Positions 54,334-62,014 of a stretch of DNA of 64,000 nucleotides are shown here, one piece after another. Each line of letters opens with the position of its first letter. Position 1 is the first letter of the stretch. The stretch lies in NCBI RefSeq assembly GCF_014649495.1, contig NZ_BMTD01000006.1, forward strand, positions 328,173 through 392,172. Direction: 5' to 3'. The notes beneath the pieces are model-generated. The model saw only the letters and a program-made list of their open reading frames with translations, made no database searches and was not told the origin of the DNA. The position numbers and the translations under genes are program-made. Origin of the DNA: Streptomyces filipinensis. GTDB lineage: Bacteria; Actinomycetota; Actinomycetes; Streptomycetales; Streptomycetaceae.

Positions 54334-54848
54334 GCGCCGTGCCTGCGGTCGTACTCGTCGGGCCGATGGGTGTCGGCAAGTCCACCGTCGGCCGGCTGCT
54401 GGCCGAGCGCCTCGGCCTCGGTTACCGGGACACCGACGAGGACATCGTGGCCGCCGAGGGCCGCACCATCGCCGAGATCTTCGTGGACGAGGGCGAGCCC
54501 GTCTTCCGGGCGATCGAGAAGCGGGCGGTGCACGCCGCGCTCGCCGGGCACGAGGGCGTCCTCGCGCTCGGCGGCGGCGCCGTCCTGGACCCCGACACGC
54601 GCGCGCTGCTCGCCGGGCACCGCGTGGTCTACCTCTCGATGGACGTGGAGGAGGCCGTCAGACGGACGGGCCTGAACGTGGCCCGGCCGCTGCTCGCGGT
54701 CAACCCGCGCAAGCAGTGGCGGGAGCTGATGGAGGCCCGGCGGCATCTGTACGAGGAGGTCGCCACCGCCGTCGTACCGACGGACGGCCGCACCCCCGAA
54801 GAGGTCACCCAAGCGGCGCTCGACGCACTGGAGTTGAAGGAAGCATGA
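54330..54848 (+). CDS. aroK: shikimate kinase
   Basis: A 172-residue P-loop kinase: Walker A GPMGVGKST (11-19), shikimate-binding DTDEDI, FRAIE, LGGGAVLD, and the lid RPLLAV. It phosphorylates shikimate at C3 with ATP. GTG start in aroC stop (GTGA), stop in aroB start (ATGA): tightly coupled. Confidence 0.96.
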   Translation: MSAVPAVVLVGPMGVGKSTVGRLLAERLGLGYRDTDEDIVAAEGRTIAEIFVDEGEPVFRAIEKRAVHAALAGHEGVLALGGGAVLDPDTRALLAGHRVVYLSMDVEEAVRRTGLNVARPLLAVNPRKQWRELMEARRHLYEEVATAVVPTDGRTPEEVTQAALDALELKEA

Positions 54849-55936
54849 GCGAGTCAGTCACCCGGATCCAGGTCGCCGGCACCGCGGGCACGGACCCCTA
54901 CGAGGTGCTGGTCGGCCGTCAGCTCCTCGGGGAGCTGGCCGGGTTGGTCGGACCGAAGGCCAAGCGGGTCGCGGTGATCCACCCGGAGGCGCTGGCCGAG
55001 ACCGGTGACGCGCTCCGCGCGGACCTCGCCGGTCAGGGCTACGAGGCGATCGCCATCCAGGTGCCGAACGCGGAGGAGGCCAAGACCGCCGAGGTCGCCG
55101 CGTACTGCTGGAAGGCGCTGGGCCAGTCGAACTTCACCCGCACCGACGTGATCGTGGGTGTGGGCGGCGGCGCGACGACGGACCTGGCCGGGTTCGTGGC
55201 GGCGACCTGGCTGCGTGGTGTCCGCTGGATCGCCGTCCCGACGACCGTCCTCGCCATGGTGGACGCGGCGGTCGGCGGCAAGACCGGCATCAACACCGCC
55301 GAGGGCAAGAACCTGGTCGGTGCCTTCCACCCGCCGGCCGGTGTGCTGTGCGACCTGGCCGCGCTGGACTCCCTGCCGGTCAACGACTACGTCTCCGGGC
55401 TCGCGGAGGTCATCAAGGCCGGTTTCATCGCCGACCCGGTGATCCTGGACCTGATCGAGTCCGACCCGGAGGCCGCCCGGACCCCGGCCGGCCCGCACAC
55501 GGCCGAGCTGATCGAGCGTTCGATCAGGGTGAAGGCCGAGGTCGTGTCGAGCGACCTGAAGGAATCGGGTCTGCGGGAGATCCTCAACTACGGCCACACG
55601 CTGGGCCACGCCATCGAGAAGAACGAGCGCTACCAGTGGCGGCACGGCGCCGCGGTCGCGGTCGGCATGCACTTCGCCGCCGAACTGGGCCGCCTGGCGG
55701 GCCGGCTGGACGACGCGACGGCGGACCGGCACCGTACGGTCCTCGAAGCGGTGGGCCTGCCGCTGCACTACCGCTACGACCAGTGGCCCAGGCTGCTGGA
55801 GACGATGAAGGTCGACAAGAAGTCCCGCGGTGACCTGCTGCGCTTCATCGTTCTGGACGGCCTGGCCAAGCCGACCGTCCTGGAGGGCCCGGACCCCGCC
55901 GTCCTGCTCGCGGCCTACGGAGAAGTCGGCCAGTAG
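54845..55936 (+). CDS. aroB: 3-dehydroquinate synthase
   Basis: A 363-residue NAD- and metal-dependent enzyme converting DAHP to 3-dehydroquinate. GVGGGATTDLAGFVAAT (NAD site), VPTTVLAMVDAAVGGKTGIN, and metal ligands in LAEVIKAG, NYGHTLGHAIE and WRHGAAVAVG are present. Last gene of the aro cluster, ended by a hairpin. Confidence 0.97.
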   Translation: MSESVTRIQVAGTAGTDPYEVLVGRQLLGELAGLVGPKAKRVAVIHPEALAETGDALRADLAGQGYEAIAIQVPNAEEAKTAEVAAYCWKALGQSNFTRTDVIVGVGGGATTDLAGFVAATWLRGVRWIAVPTTVLAMVDAAVGGKTGINTAEGKNLVGAFHPPAGVLCDLAALDSLPVNDYVSGLAEVIKAGFIADPVILDLIESDPEAARTPAGPHTAELIERSIRVKAEVVSSDLKESGLREILNYGHTLGHAIEKNERYQWRHGAAVAVGMHFAAELGRLAGRLDDATADRHRTVLEAVGLPLHYRYDQWPRLLETMKVDKKSRGDLLRFIVLDGLAKPTVLEGPDPAVLLAAYGEVGQ

Positions 55937-55943
55937 GCCGCCG

Positions 55944-55972
55944 GCGGGGGAGCGGCCCGGTACCTCCCCCGC
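55944..55972 (+). terminator. aroB terminator
   Basis: 9-bp stem GCGGGGGAG/CTCCCCCGC, 11-nt loop, then TGTTCCTT. Confidence 0.7.
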
Positions 55973-56126
55973 TGTTCCTTCCGTCCGATTCCCCTGGCGG
56001 AGCGGGCACTTCGGGCCGCCCCCGGCCGTTCACCAAACGACGGCGGGGGACGGTACCGTTCGGTAGGGAGCGGGGTGCAAGCCCGCTGCCAGCGCCAACA
56101 GCCTGTACGAGACGGAGTGGCAACGG

Positions 56127-57026
56127 ATGCAGCACGCAGTGGGATCTCCGCTGCCGCCGCCCCACCAGCCGGGGCACGGGCCGCACGCCGGCTGGTCGCC
56201 GGCCGCACACCAGCCGGGCCCCCACCCGGCGGCCTCCCAGGGATCCGGCCCCGTGCCACCGCCTCCGGGCTTGCCGGCCCCGGCCGGCGCGGTCCCGCCG
56301 ACGCCCCCGCAGCCTCCGGCCCCCCAGCCGCCGGCCGCACACCCCCCGGCCCCGCAGGCCGCCGTACCGCCGGTCCCCGACACCACCGGTCATGTCCCGT
56401 TGCCGCCCGGCGGCCCCGTCGGTGTGCCCACGGCGCCCCCGGCCCCCGCCGCGGTCCCCGACTCCACGGGCACCACGATGGCCGTCCTGCTGATCGGCCC
56501 GGCCGGCGCCGGCAAGACCAGCGTCGCCAAGTACTGGGCCGACCACCGCCGCGTGCCGACCGCTCACATCAGCCTGGACGACGTGCGCGAATGGGTCCGC
56601 TCGGGCTTCGCCGACCCCCAGGCGGGCTGGAACGACAACTCCGAGGCGCAGTACCGCCTGGCCCGCCGCACCTGTGGTTTCGCCGCCCGCAACTTCCTCG
56701 CCAACGGCATCTCCTGCATCCTCGACGACGCCGTCTTCCCGGACCGCCCGGTCGTCGGCCTGGGCGGCTGGAAGCGGCACGTAGGTCCCGGGCTGCTCCC
56801 GGTCGTCCTCCTGCCGGGCCTGGACATCGTCCTGGAGCGCAACGCCGAGCGCACCGGCAACCGCCGCCTCACCGACGAGGAGGTCGCCCGCATCCACGGC
56901 CGCATGGCCGGCTGGTACGGCTCGGGTCTCCCGATCATCGACAACTCCCAGCTCGACATCCCGGGCACGGCGAGGGTCCTGGACGAGGTGCTGGCGAGGG
57001 CCATAGCAAGCCCACCGAGCTGGTGA
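56127..57026 (+). CDS. P-loop kinase-like protein with proline-rich N-terminus
   Basis: A 299-residue protein. Residues 1-115 are Pro/Ala/His-rich and disordered; residues 118-299 form an AAA_33/zeta-like P-loop domain with Walker A IGPAGAGKTS (near 123-132), a following HISLDDVREWVRSG acceptor-like segment, and ILDDAVFPDRP. Domains of this kind phosphorylate small molecules, nucleic-acid ends or UDP-sugars; the substrate cannot be read. No antitoxin gene is beside it, and it lies between aroB and the M24 gene as in other Streptomyces, which argues against a toxin role. GGAG lies 11 bases before the ATG. Confidence 0.8.
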   Translation: MQHAVGSPLPPPHQPGHGPHAGWSPAAHQPGPHPAASQGSGPVPPPPGLPAPAGAVPPTPPQPPAPQPPAAHPPAPQAAVPPVPDTTGHVPLPPGGPVGVPTAPPAPAAVPDSTGTTMAVLLIGPAGAGKTSVAKYWADHRRVPTAHISLDDVREWVRSGFADPQAGWNDNSEAQYRLARRTCGFAARNFLANGISCILDDAVFPDRPVVGLGGWKRHVGPGLLPVVLLPGLDIVLERNAERTGNRRLTDEEVARIHGRMAGWYGSGLPIIDNSQLDIPGTARVLDEVLARAIASPPSW

Positions 57027-57223
57027 TCGGGGAGCGAGCGGTCCCCTGAGAGGGGGCGCGGGGCAGTGTCGGTAGGGGCGCGGGGCCGTGTCGGTATGCG
57101 GCTCCGCCGCGTGAGCGCGACAAGCCACGACGGACCCGCACCCGGCGAACGCCCGCACCACTCCCCACCTGCCCCGCAGCCCCACTCGGCCCCCACAAAT
57201 CGGCACAACCGACGCAAACCTCC

Positions 57224-57229
57224 TACGCT
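57224..57229 (+). promoter_or_regulatory. -10 TACGCT giving a leaderless M24 message
   Basis: TACGCT ends 7 bp before the ATG at 57236, and there is no ribosome-binding site between, which points to a leaderless transcript. Confidence 0.55.
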
Positions 57230-57235
57230 CATCTC

Positions 57236-58339
57236 ATGTCAGAGGTGTACGCGACCCGCCGATCCCGGCTGAGAGACCATGTGACCGCGGCCGGCACCGC
57301 GGCAGCGCTCGTCACCCGCCCGGCCAACGTGCGCTACCTCGCCGCCGCAGCCCCGCAGGGCTCCGCCCTGCTGCTCGGCAGACGCGAGGACCTCCTCGTG
57401 TGCGCCGGCCCCCCGGACGACCGTCCCTACGACGGCCGGCCGGACGAGAACCTGCGCCTGCACGTCCTGCCCACCGGCGGCGACGCCGCCGTGGCGGCGG
57501 CCGACCTCGCCGGGGCCCAGAGCGCCGATTCGCTGGCGGTGGAGGAACACCACCTCACCGTGGCCCGGCACAGAGCCCTGGCCTCGGTCGCGCCGGCTCT
57601 CCGCCTCACCGACCTCGGCGGAGCCGTCGAGCAGCTCAGGGTGGTCAAGGACGAGGAGGAGATCTCCTGCCTCCGCATCGGCGCCGAGATCGCCGACCAG
57701 GCCCTCGGCGAGCTGCTGGAGTCCATCCTCGTCGGCCGCACCGAACGGCACCTCGCGCTGGAGCTGGAGCGCCGCCTGGTCGACCACGGCGCCGACGGCC
57801 CCGCCTTCCCCACCTCGGTCGCCACCGGGCCGAATTCCGGCCGCCGCGGCCACCGACCCACCGACCGGCGCGTGGAGGAGGGTGACTTCCTCACCGTGTG
57901 CCTGGGTGCGACCTACCGCGGCTACCGCTGCGAGATCGGCCGTACCTTCGTGATCGGCACCTCGCCCGCCGACTGGCAGATCGAGCTGTACGACGTCGTC
58001 TTCGCCGCTCAGCGCGCCGGACGCGAGTCGCTGGCACCCGGCGCCGGTTACCGTGACGTGGACCGCGCGGCACGCCAGGTCCTGGACTCGGCCGGCTATG
58101 CGGAGGCGCTGCCACCGCTGACCGGACACGGCGTCGGACTCGAAATCGACGAGGACCCGCAGTTGGCGCCCGCGGCCATGGGTAAACTGGACGCTTGCGT
58201 GCCGGTCACCGTCGAACCGGGGGTCCACCTCCCGGGCCGGGGCGGTGTCCGGATCGATGACACGCTCGTCGTACGCCCCGAGGCGGACGGCGGACCCGAG
58301 CTACTCACCATCACGACCAAGGAGCTGCTCGCGCTGTAG
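57236..58339 (+). CDS. M24 (aminopeptidase P-like) family protein with altered metal site
   Basis: A 367-residue protein with a creatinase-like N-terminal domain (1-140) and a pita-bread M24 domain. Metal-ligand positions normally D-D-H-E-E read C222 (TVCLGA), E233 (CEIGRT), H298 (GHGVGLE), E327 (TVEPGV) and D341 (VRIDDT), so three of five differ, two of them conservatively. It may have changed metal use or lost peptidase activity. It directly precedes efp, as M24 Xaa-Pro peptidases do in many bacteria. Start ATG 57236 with TACGCT 7 bp before; likely leaderless. Confidence 0.88.
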   Translation: MSEVYATRRSRLRDHVTAAGTAAALVTRPANVRYLAAAAPQGSALLLGRREDLLVCAGPPDDRPYDGRPDENLRLHVLPTGGDAAVAAADLAGAQSADSLAVEEHHLTVARHRALASVAPALRLTDLGGAVEQLRVVKDEEEISCLRIGAEIADQALGELLESILVGRTERHLALELERRLVDHGADGPAFPTSVATGPNSGRRGHRPTDRRVEEGDFLTVCLGATYRGYRCEIGRTFVIGTSPADWQIELYDVVFAAQRAGRESLAPGAGYRDVDRAARQVLDSAGYAEALPPLTGHGVGLEIDEDPQLAPAAMGKLDACVPVTVEPGVHLPGRGGVRIDDTLVVRPEADGGPELLTITTKELLAL

Positions 58340-58384
58340 CGCGTGACCCCGGGGTCGTACGTCAGTCCAGGAGATTCCGCAACC

Positions 58385-58951
58385 GTGGCTTCCACGAACG
58401 ACCTCAAGAACGGCATGGTGCTCAAGCTCGAAGGCGGCCAGCTCTGGTCCGTCGTCGAGTTCCAGCACGTCAAGCCCGGCAAGGGCCCGGCCTTCGTGCG
58501 CACCAAGCTGAAGAACGTGCTGTCCGGCAAGGTGGTCGACAAGACCTTCAACGCCGGCGTCAAGGTCGAGACGGCCACCGTCGACAAGCGCGACATGCAG
58601 TACTCGTACAAGGACGGCGAGTACTTCGTCTTCATGGACATGGAGACGTACGACCAGCTGCACATCGACCCGAAGGCCGTCGGTGACGCCGCCAACTTCC
58701 TGATCGAGGGCTTCACCGCCGTCGTGGCCCAGCACGAGGGCGAGGTGCTCTTCGTCGAGCTGCCCGCCGCCGTCGAGCTGGTCATCTCCGAGACGGAGCC
58801 GGGCGTCCAGGGCGACCGCTCCACCGGTGGCACCAAGCCCGCCACCCTGGAGACCGGCCACCAGATCCAGGTCCCGCTCTTCATCACCACCGGTGAGAAG
58901 ATCAAGGTCGACACCCGTACGAGCGACTACCTCGGCCGGGTGAACAGCTAA
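58385..58951 (+). CDS. efp: translation elongation factor P
   Basis: A 188-residue, three-domain tRNA-shaped protein that rescues ribosomes stalled at polyproline. KOW-like domain I (GGQLWSVVEFQHVKPGKGPA) has the PGKG loop whose tip Lys enters the peptidyl-transferase centre. Ends TSDYLGRVNS. GTG 58385 follows AGGAG; nusB starts 2 bp after its stop. Several proteins here (MltG, P-loop protein, SecD) are proline-rich and could be clients (inference). Confidence 0.97.
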   Translation: MASTNDLKNGMVLKLEGGQLWSVVEFQHVKPGKGPAFVRTKLKNVLSGKVVDKTFNAGVKVETATVDKRDMQYSYKDGEYFVFMDMETYDQLHIDPKAVGDAANFLIEGFTAVVAQHEGEVLFVELPAAVELVISETEPGVQGDRSTGGTKPATLETGHQIQVPLFITTGEKIKVDTRTSDYLGRVNS

Positions 58952-58953
58952 CC

Positions 58954-59382
58954 GTGGCTGCCCGCAACACGGCCCGCAAGCGCGCCTTCCAGATCCTCTT
59001 CGAGGGCGACCAGCGCGGCGCCGACGTCCTGACGGTCCTCGCTGACTGGATCCGGCTCTCCCGGTCCGACACCCGGCAGCCGCCGGTCAGCGAGTACACG
59101 ATGCAGCTGGTCGAGGGCTACGCGCAATACGCGAAGCGGATCGACGAGCTGATCGCCCAGTACGCGGTCGGCTGGACGCTCGACCGCATGCCGGTCGTGG
59201 ACCGCAACATCCTGCGGCTGGGCGCGTACGAGCTGATCTGGGTCGACGAGACCCCGGACGCCGTCGTCCTGGACGAGATGGTGCAGCTGGCCAAGGAGTT
59301 CTCCACGGACGAGTCGCCCTCGTTCGTGAACGGTCTGCTGGGCCGGCTGAAGGAGCTCAAGCCTTCGCTCCGCCGGGACTAG
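58954..59382 (+). CDS. nusB: transcription antitermination factor NusB
   Basis: A 142-residue helical RNA-binding protein: RNTARKRAFQILFEGDQRG, DRMPVVDRNILRLGAYELIW, SFVNGLLGRLKEL. With S10 (NusE) it binds boxA and supports rRNA antitermination. GTG start 2 bp after efp, so efp-nusB are co-transcribed and probably coupled. Confidence 0.96.
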   Translation: MAARNTARKRAFQILFEGDQRGADVLTVLADWIRLSRSDTRQPPVSEYTMQLVEGYAQYAKRIDELIAQYAVGWTLDRMPVVDRNILRLGAYELIWVDETPDAVVLDEMVQLAKEFSTDESPSFVNGLLGRLKELKPSLRRD

Positions 59383-59400
59383 CCGGGAACAGCCGCAAGA

Positions 59401-59470
59401 GGGGCGCCGGGCAACTGCGACACGACGGCCGCGGGTCATCCGTGGCCGGCCGCGCAGTTCCCCGCGCCCC
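59401..59470. repeat. long imperfect inverted repeat of the dispersed Streptomyces intergenic type
   Basis: GGGGCGCCGGGCAACTGCG pairs with CGCAGTTCCCCGCGCCCC across 33 bases, with one mismatch and one bulge. I know GGGGCGCGGGGAACTGCGC-like hairpins as frequent intergenic repeats in Streptomyces genomes. It lies 18 bp after nusB and may end that transcript. Confidence 0.7.
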
Positions 59471-59524
59471 TTCGGCATGTCACGCCGCCCAGGGCCCGGA
59501 CGGCGCCGGAACGGTCGCGAAAAC

Positions 59525-59570
59525 GCCGCCGGGGTGGCCGGGACCATGAAGGTCCGGCCACCCCGGCGGC
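59525..59570. terminator. bidirectional terminator between nusB and bldD
   Basis: Nearly perfect 20-bp stem (GCCGCCGGGGTGGCCGG then ACC, one bulged G) followed by ACGTTTCTG; 27 bp from the bldD stop. Confidence 0.85.
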
Positions 59571-59597
59571 ACGTTTCTGCTCAGGCGCTGGAGGCGG

Positions 59598-60101
59598 TCA
59601 CGCGTCTTCGTGCGTGGCCACCGCGCGGCGCGCGTCGGCGTCCAGGACGCCCCAGCTGATCAGCTGCTCGGTCAGGACCGAGGGCGACTGGTCGTAGATG
59701 ACGGCGAGGGTGCGCAGGTCGTCCTGGCGGATGGAGAGCACCTTGCCGTTGTAGTCGCCGCGCTGGGACTGGATCGTCGCCGCGTAGCGCTGCAGCGGGC
59801 CCGCCTTCTCGGCCGGGACGGTGGCCAGCCGCTCCAGGTCGAGGACCAGCTTCGGCGGCGGCTCGGCCGCGCCGCCCGGCGTGGTGCCCGGCAGGAGCTC
59901 CTGCACGGGAACGCCATAGAAATCGGCCAGCTCGGCGAGCCGCTGGACGGTCACCGCACGGTCGCCACGCTCATAGGAACCGACCACCACGGCCTTCCAG
60001 CGCCCCTGGGACTTCTCCTCGACACCGTGGAGGGAAAGGCCCTGCTGGGTGCGGATGGCCCGGAGTTTGGCCCCGAGCTGTTTGGCGTATTCGCTGGACA
60101 T
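59598..60101 (-). CDS. bldD: developmental master regulator BldD
   Basis: A 167-residue repressor, exact family length. N-terminal XRE helix-turn-helix (LRAIRTQQGLSLHGVEEKSQ), C-terminal c-di-GMP-binding domain with the signature R114-G-D116-x8-R125-Q-D-D128 intact. Bound to a c-di-GMP tetramer it dimerises and represses sporulation genes during vegetative growth; low c-di-GMP releases development. ATG 60101 follows GGGGAGC. It represses its own gene in S. coelicolor; a candidate operator lies 58 bp upstream. Divergent from pyrR. With ssgB it makes the window rich in sporulation control. Confidence 0.98.
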   Translation of the reverse strand: MSSEYAKQLGAKLRAIRTQQGLSLHGVEEKSQGRWKAVVVGSYERGDRAVTVQRLAELADFYGVPVQELLPGTTPGGAAEPPPKLVLDLERLATVPAEKAGPLQRYAATIQSQRGDYNGKVLSIRQDDLRTLAVIYDQSPSVLTEQLISWGVLDADARRAVATHEDA

Positions 60102-60158
60102 ATAGCTCCCCGGACACTGTGTCGACGCGGCCGGAGGGTGTTCCCGCCGCGCGGCTGG

Positions 60159-60176
60159 TAACTCACTGTGAGGTTA
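60159..60176. promoter_or_regulatory. candidate BldD autoregulatory operator
   Basis: TAACTCACTGTGAGGTTA: arms TAAC/GTTA and CTCAC/GTGAG around a central T. On the bldD strand it reads AGTGAGTTACC, like the early BldD consensus AGTGA-Nm-TCACC. Positioned 58 bp before the bldD ATG in the bldD-pyrR divergent region. Confidence 0.55.
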
Positions 60177-60310
60177 CGCAGCGTGACTCTTGCGCGTCAA
60201 GCCGAATGGTCCACCCCGACTCTTCCGTGGTAGTGGCAGCCGATTAGGCCAAGGGGGTGATCGGAGCCCTCTCCATGACCTGATACCGTGGATGGCGCAA
60301 ATCCGACGTC

Positions 60311-60347
60311 CTTTAAGATCCGTCCCGTGAGGCGGAGAAGGGGGTCC
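60311..60347 (+). promoter_or_regulatory. PyrR-binding RNA hairpin over the pyrR ribosome-binding site
   Basis: Lower stem CCTT/AAGG, purine internal loop AAGA/G, upper stem TCCG/CGGA and a loop carrying CCCGTGAGG, which matches the known PyrR binding-loop pattern (UCC-N-GNGAGG with AAGG below). The 3' side GGAGAAGGGGG is the pyrR Shine-Dalgarno, so PyrR-UMP binding should block translation. A TACCGT at 60284-60289 is a likely -10. Confidence 0.85.
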
Positions 60348-60354
60348 GTTTCGT

Positions 60355-60933
60355 ATGGACAAGCACGACTCTTCTGCTCACGCGCAAGCGTCCGACGCAA
60401 GGCCCGTTCTCGAAGGCCCGGACATCGCGCGGGTCTTGACCCGTATCGCCCACGAGATCGTCGAGCGCGCCAAGGGTGCCGACGACGTGGTGCTCCTCGG
60501 CATCCCCACCCGGGGCGTCTTCCTCGCCCAGCGGCTCGCCGTCAAGCTGGAGCAGATCACCGACCGCAAGGTGCCGGTCGGCTCGCTCGACATCACCATG
60601 TACCGCGACGACCTGCGCATGCATCCGCCGCGAGCGCTGGCCCGCACCGAGATCCCCGGTGACGGCATCGACGGCAAGCTGGTCGTCCTCGTCGACGACG
60701 TGCTCTTCTCCGGCCGCACCATCCGCGCCGCCCTCGACGCCCTGAACGACATCGGGCGCCCCCGCGCGGTCCAGCTCGCGGTCCTGGTCGACCGCGGCCA
60801 CCGCGAACTCCCGATCCGCGCCGACTACGTCGGCAAGAACCTCCCCACGTCGCTGCGGGAGACGGTCAAGGTCCAGCTCGCCGAGGAGGACGGTCGCGAC
60901 ACCGTGCTGCTCGGTGTGAAGGCCGGCCAGTAG
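60355..60933 (+). CDS. pyrR: pyrimidine operon regulator / uracil phosphoribosyltransferase PyrR
   Basis: A 192-residue PRTase-fold protein with the PRPP loop VVLVDDVLFSGRTIRAALDA and the basic RNA-binding surface residues of PyrR (GSLDITMYRDDL, ILI-type N-terminus). UMP/UTP promote binding to the hairpin in its own leader; it may also salvage uracil. First gene of pyrR-pyrB-pyrC-PH-carA. Confidence 0.96.
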   Translation: MDKHDSSAHAQASDARPVLEGPDIARVLTRIAHEIVERAKGADDVVLLGIPTRGVFLAQRLAVKLEQITDRKVPVGSLDITMYRDDLRMHPPRALARTEIPGDGIDGKLVVLVDDVLFSGRTIRAALDALNDIGRPRAVQLAVLVDRGHRELPIRADYVGKNLPTSLRETVKVQLAEEDGRDTVLLGVKAGQ

Positions 60934-61022
60934 CAACTCGGGCGCCGGGCTGCTCACACATGCCCGCACATGCGCCGATTTGCCCCAAATCTCCTGAATG
61001 AACTGCTAACGGAGCCTGACAG

Positions 61023-62009
61023 ATGCAGCGTCATCTCATCTCGGCCGCCGACCTCACCCGCGACGACGCCGTCCTGATCCTCGACACCGCCGAGGAGATG
61101 GCCCGGGTCGCCGACCGGCCGATCAAGAAGCTGCCGACCCTGCGCGGCCGCACGATCGTCAACCTCTTCTTCGAGGACTCCACCCGTACGCGGATCTCCT
61201 TCGAGGCCGCCGAGAAGCGCCTGTCCGCCGACGTCATCAACTTCTCCGCCAAGGGCTCCAGCGTCTCCAAGGGCGAGTCCCTGAAGGACACCGCGCAGAC
61301 CCTGGAGGCCATGGGCGTCGACGCCGTCGTCATCCGGCACGGTGCCTCAGGAGCCCCCTACCGCCTCGCCAACTCCGGCTGGATCGACGCGGCCGTCATC
61401 AACGCCGGCGACGGCACCCACCAGCACCCCACCCAGGCCCTGCTGGACGCCTTCACCATGCGCCGCCGCCTGATCGGCCGGGACGCCGGGCTCGGCCAGG
61501 ACCTGGCCGGCAGGCGGATCACCATCGTCGGCGACGTCCTGCACAGCCGGGTCGCCCGCTCCAACGTGGACCTGCTGCACACCCTGGGCGCCGAGGTCAC
61601 CCTGGTCGCCCCGCCCACCCTGGTGCCGGTCGGCGTCGAGACGTGGCCGTGCGAGGTGGCGTACGACCTCGACGGCACCCTCCCCAAGTGCGACGCGGTG
61701 ATGATGCTCCGCGTCCAGCGCGAGCGGATGAACGCCGCCTTCTTCCCGACCGAGCGCGAGTACTCCCGCCGCTACGGCCTCGACGGCGACCGCATGGCCA
61801 GGCTGCCCGAGCACGCCATCGTGATGCACCCCGGCCCGATGGTCCGCGGCATGGAGATCACCGCCGAGGTCGCCGACTCCGACCGCTGCACCGCCGTGGA
61901 GCAGGTCGCCAACGGTGTCTCCATCCGGATGGCCGTCCTGTACCTGCTGCTCGGCGGCAACGAGCCCGCCGTCACCCACACCCGCCCCACCGGCTCCGAG
62001 GAGAAGTAA
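61023..62009 (+). CDS. pyrB: aspartate carbamoyltransferase catalytic subunit
   Basis: A 328-residue enzyme of UMP synthesis: carbamoyl-phosphate site FEDSTRTRISFE, aspartate/phosphate loop KGSSVSKGESLKDT, HPTQALLDAFT and MHPGPMVRGMEI. No pyrI regulatory subunit gene is seen. GGAG 8 bases before the ATG; 5 bp before pyrC. The 89-bp gap after pyrR has no second PyrR loop that I can see. Confidence 0.97.
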   Translation: MQRHLISAADLTRDDAVLILDTAEEMARVADRPIKKLPTLRGRTIVNLFFEDSTRTRISFEAAEKRLSADVINFSAKGSSVSKGESLKDTAQTLEAMGVDAVVIRHGASGAPYRLANSGWIDAAVINAGDGTHQHPTQALLDAFTMRRRLIGRDAGLGQDLAGRRITIVGDVLHSRVARSNVDLLHTLGAEVTLVAPPTLVPVGVETWPCEVAYDLDGTLPKCDAVMMLRVQRERMNAAFFPTEREYSRRYGLDGDRMARLPEHAIVMHPGPMVRGMEITAEVADSDRCTAVEQVANGVSIRMAVLYLLLGGNEPAVTHTRPTGSEEK

Positions 62010-62014
62010 GACCC

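Noticed and set aside
56127..57026. Zeta-toxin of a toxin-antitoxin pair
   Set aside because: Proline-rich head, core-genome context and no epsilon-like antitoxin gene nearby.
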